Source: Candidatus Moraniibacteriota bacterium (GTDB taxonomy: Bacteria > Patescibacteriota > Minisyncoccia > Moranbacterales > UBA9337). Taken from it: 13,163 bases of DNA. Shown in pieces: positions 12,888 to 13,163 of this stretch (positions are counted from its first letter, which is position 1; each line of letters begins with the position of its first letter). The position numbers were made by a program, and so were the translations under genes. A model generated the notes under the pieces. It did not search any database. It saw only the letters and a list, made by a program, of their open reading frames with translations, and was not told where the DNA came from. Location: positions 21,405-34,567 of the forward strand of contig DNVQ01000058.1 of NCBI GenBank assembly GCA_003507475.1, in the 5' to 3' direction.

Positions 12888-13050
12888 GTCTTTGCGAGAA
12901 AAGCACTCCTGACGAAGTAATCTAGGATTTACAGTATCTTTGGGAATTCCTGGACTCCTGCCCGCAGTGCACAAGCGTTGCAGGCGTGGCCACGCAATTT
13001 GAGAGTACCCCAGCTAGTCAACGGGGTAAACTTAAATTACTCGCAGGGAC
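12888..13050. repeat. Mosaic inverted repeat, longer copy downstream of murC
   Basis: The copy has the same orientation and ends as the one at 11243-11358: GTCTTTGCGAG (12888-12898) and CTCGCAGGGAC (13040-13050), pairing with two G-U. ACTCCTGACG (12905-12914) and GCAATTTGAGAGTAC (12994-13008) are shared. Unlike the first copy it contains a GC-rich insert with CCTGC/GCAGG arms, the 12-nt perfect palindrome GCGTGGCCACGC (12984-12995), and a longer inner hairpin (AATTTGAGAGTACCCC paired with the GGGGTA...AAATT arm, 14 of 16 positions). The 341-nt stretch from murC to the window end holds this, the terminator before it and the promoter after it. I see no gene there. Confidence 0.75.
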
Positions 13051-13107
13051 AGACTCTATTTTTTAGACGAAGTAATGCCTCTATTTCTACTTTTGTATTT
13101 TTTAGGC

Positions 13108-13136
13108 GTGCTAAGATGTTATCCGTGTGGTATAAT
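13108..13136 (+). promoter_or_regulatory. Extended -10 promoter reading out of the window
   Basis: TGG-TATAAT (13128-13136) is a consensus extended -10. GTGCTA (13108-13113) sits at the -35 place with a 17-nt spacer and resembles TTGCTA upstream of scpA. The transcript would start at about 13143. No start codon is visible before the window ends, so the driven gene is unknown; a further cell-wall gene would be unsurprising. Confidence 0.6.
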
Positions 13137-13163
13137 GTAATTAGGGAAGATTTAATTTTTTAA

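Noticed and set aside
12678..12974. Open - frame of 98 codons over the end of murC and the repeat
   Set aside because: It lies antisense to conserved MurC C-terminal motifs, the terminator and the repeat; no motif supports it.
11243..13050. CRISPR array or tRNA/ncRNA genes in the structured repeats
   Set aside because: There are only two long diverged copies 1.5 kb apart with murC between them; no regular spacers, cloverleaf or CCA-type end is seen.
12978..13163. Open + frame of 61 codons at the right end
   Set aside because: It starts inside the palindromic repeat, shows no family features and runs through the promoter region; it is repeat and promoter DNA read by chance.
1..13163. Alternative genetic code with TGA read as Gly (as in some CPR lineages)
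   Set aside because: TGA closes the P-loop and second DinD-like genes exactly where the next gene begins, and no conserved frame needs TGA read as an amino acid.

Overview
The window is AT-rich, tightly packed, and every gene I can support is on the + strand. TGA and TAG both close intact reading frames, so it uses the standard bacterial code. None of the supported starts has a clear Shine-Dalgarno sequence. The cell-wall and ScpAB proteins are short and divergent, and many short palindromic repeats lie between genes. Together these suggest an uncultured bacterium of the Patescibacteria/CPR (Parcubacteria-like) type. That assignment is inference from style, not from a marker gene.

Left part (1-4648), DNA-damage-like cluster: a complete LexA repressor is followed, after a short gap holding a 20-nt inverted repeat, by a run of closely packed genes. 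These are a BRO-N/DinD-like protein, a small P-loop kinase-like protein, a second BRO-N/DinD-like paralogue, a divergent Nudix hydrolase, and an aminoglycoside-phosphotransferase-fold kinase split by a -1 frame change near its catalytic loop. DinD is an SOS gene in E. coli, so lexA beside two DinD homologues suggests a LexA-controlled damage-response operon. This is the most unusual assembly in the window.

Middle part (4649-7324), envelope and small proteins: a membrane-anchored M23 (LytM) peptidase sits behind an extended -10 promoter that abuts its ATG. It is followed by a terminator, a zf-TFIIB-type zinc-ribbon protein with a His-rich tail, a small membrane SHOCT protein, and a membrane-anchored extracytoplasmic protein with a Cys-rich C-terminal tail.

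Right part (7325-13163), chromosome segregation and peptidoglycan: scpA, scpB, an S11 D-Ala-D-Ala carboxypeptidase, murG and murC run in one direction. ScpA and ScpB are the non-SMC subunits of bacterial condensin. MurC and MurG make the UDP-MurNAc-Ala and lipid II intermediates, and the carboxypeptidase trims the finished peptides. Four different intergenic repeat types occur here. One mosaic inverted repeat is present on both sides of murC, and a similar AT-rich repeat-like tract lies in frame inside murC. A strong intrinsic terminator follows murC, and an extended -10 promoter near the right edge points to a gene beyond the window.
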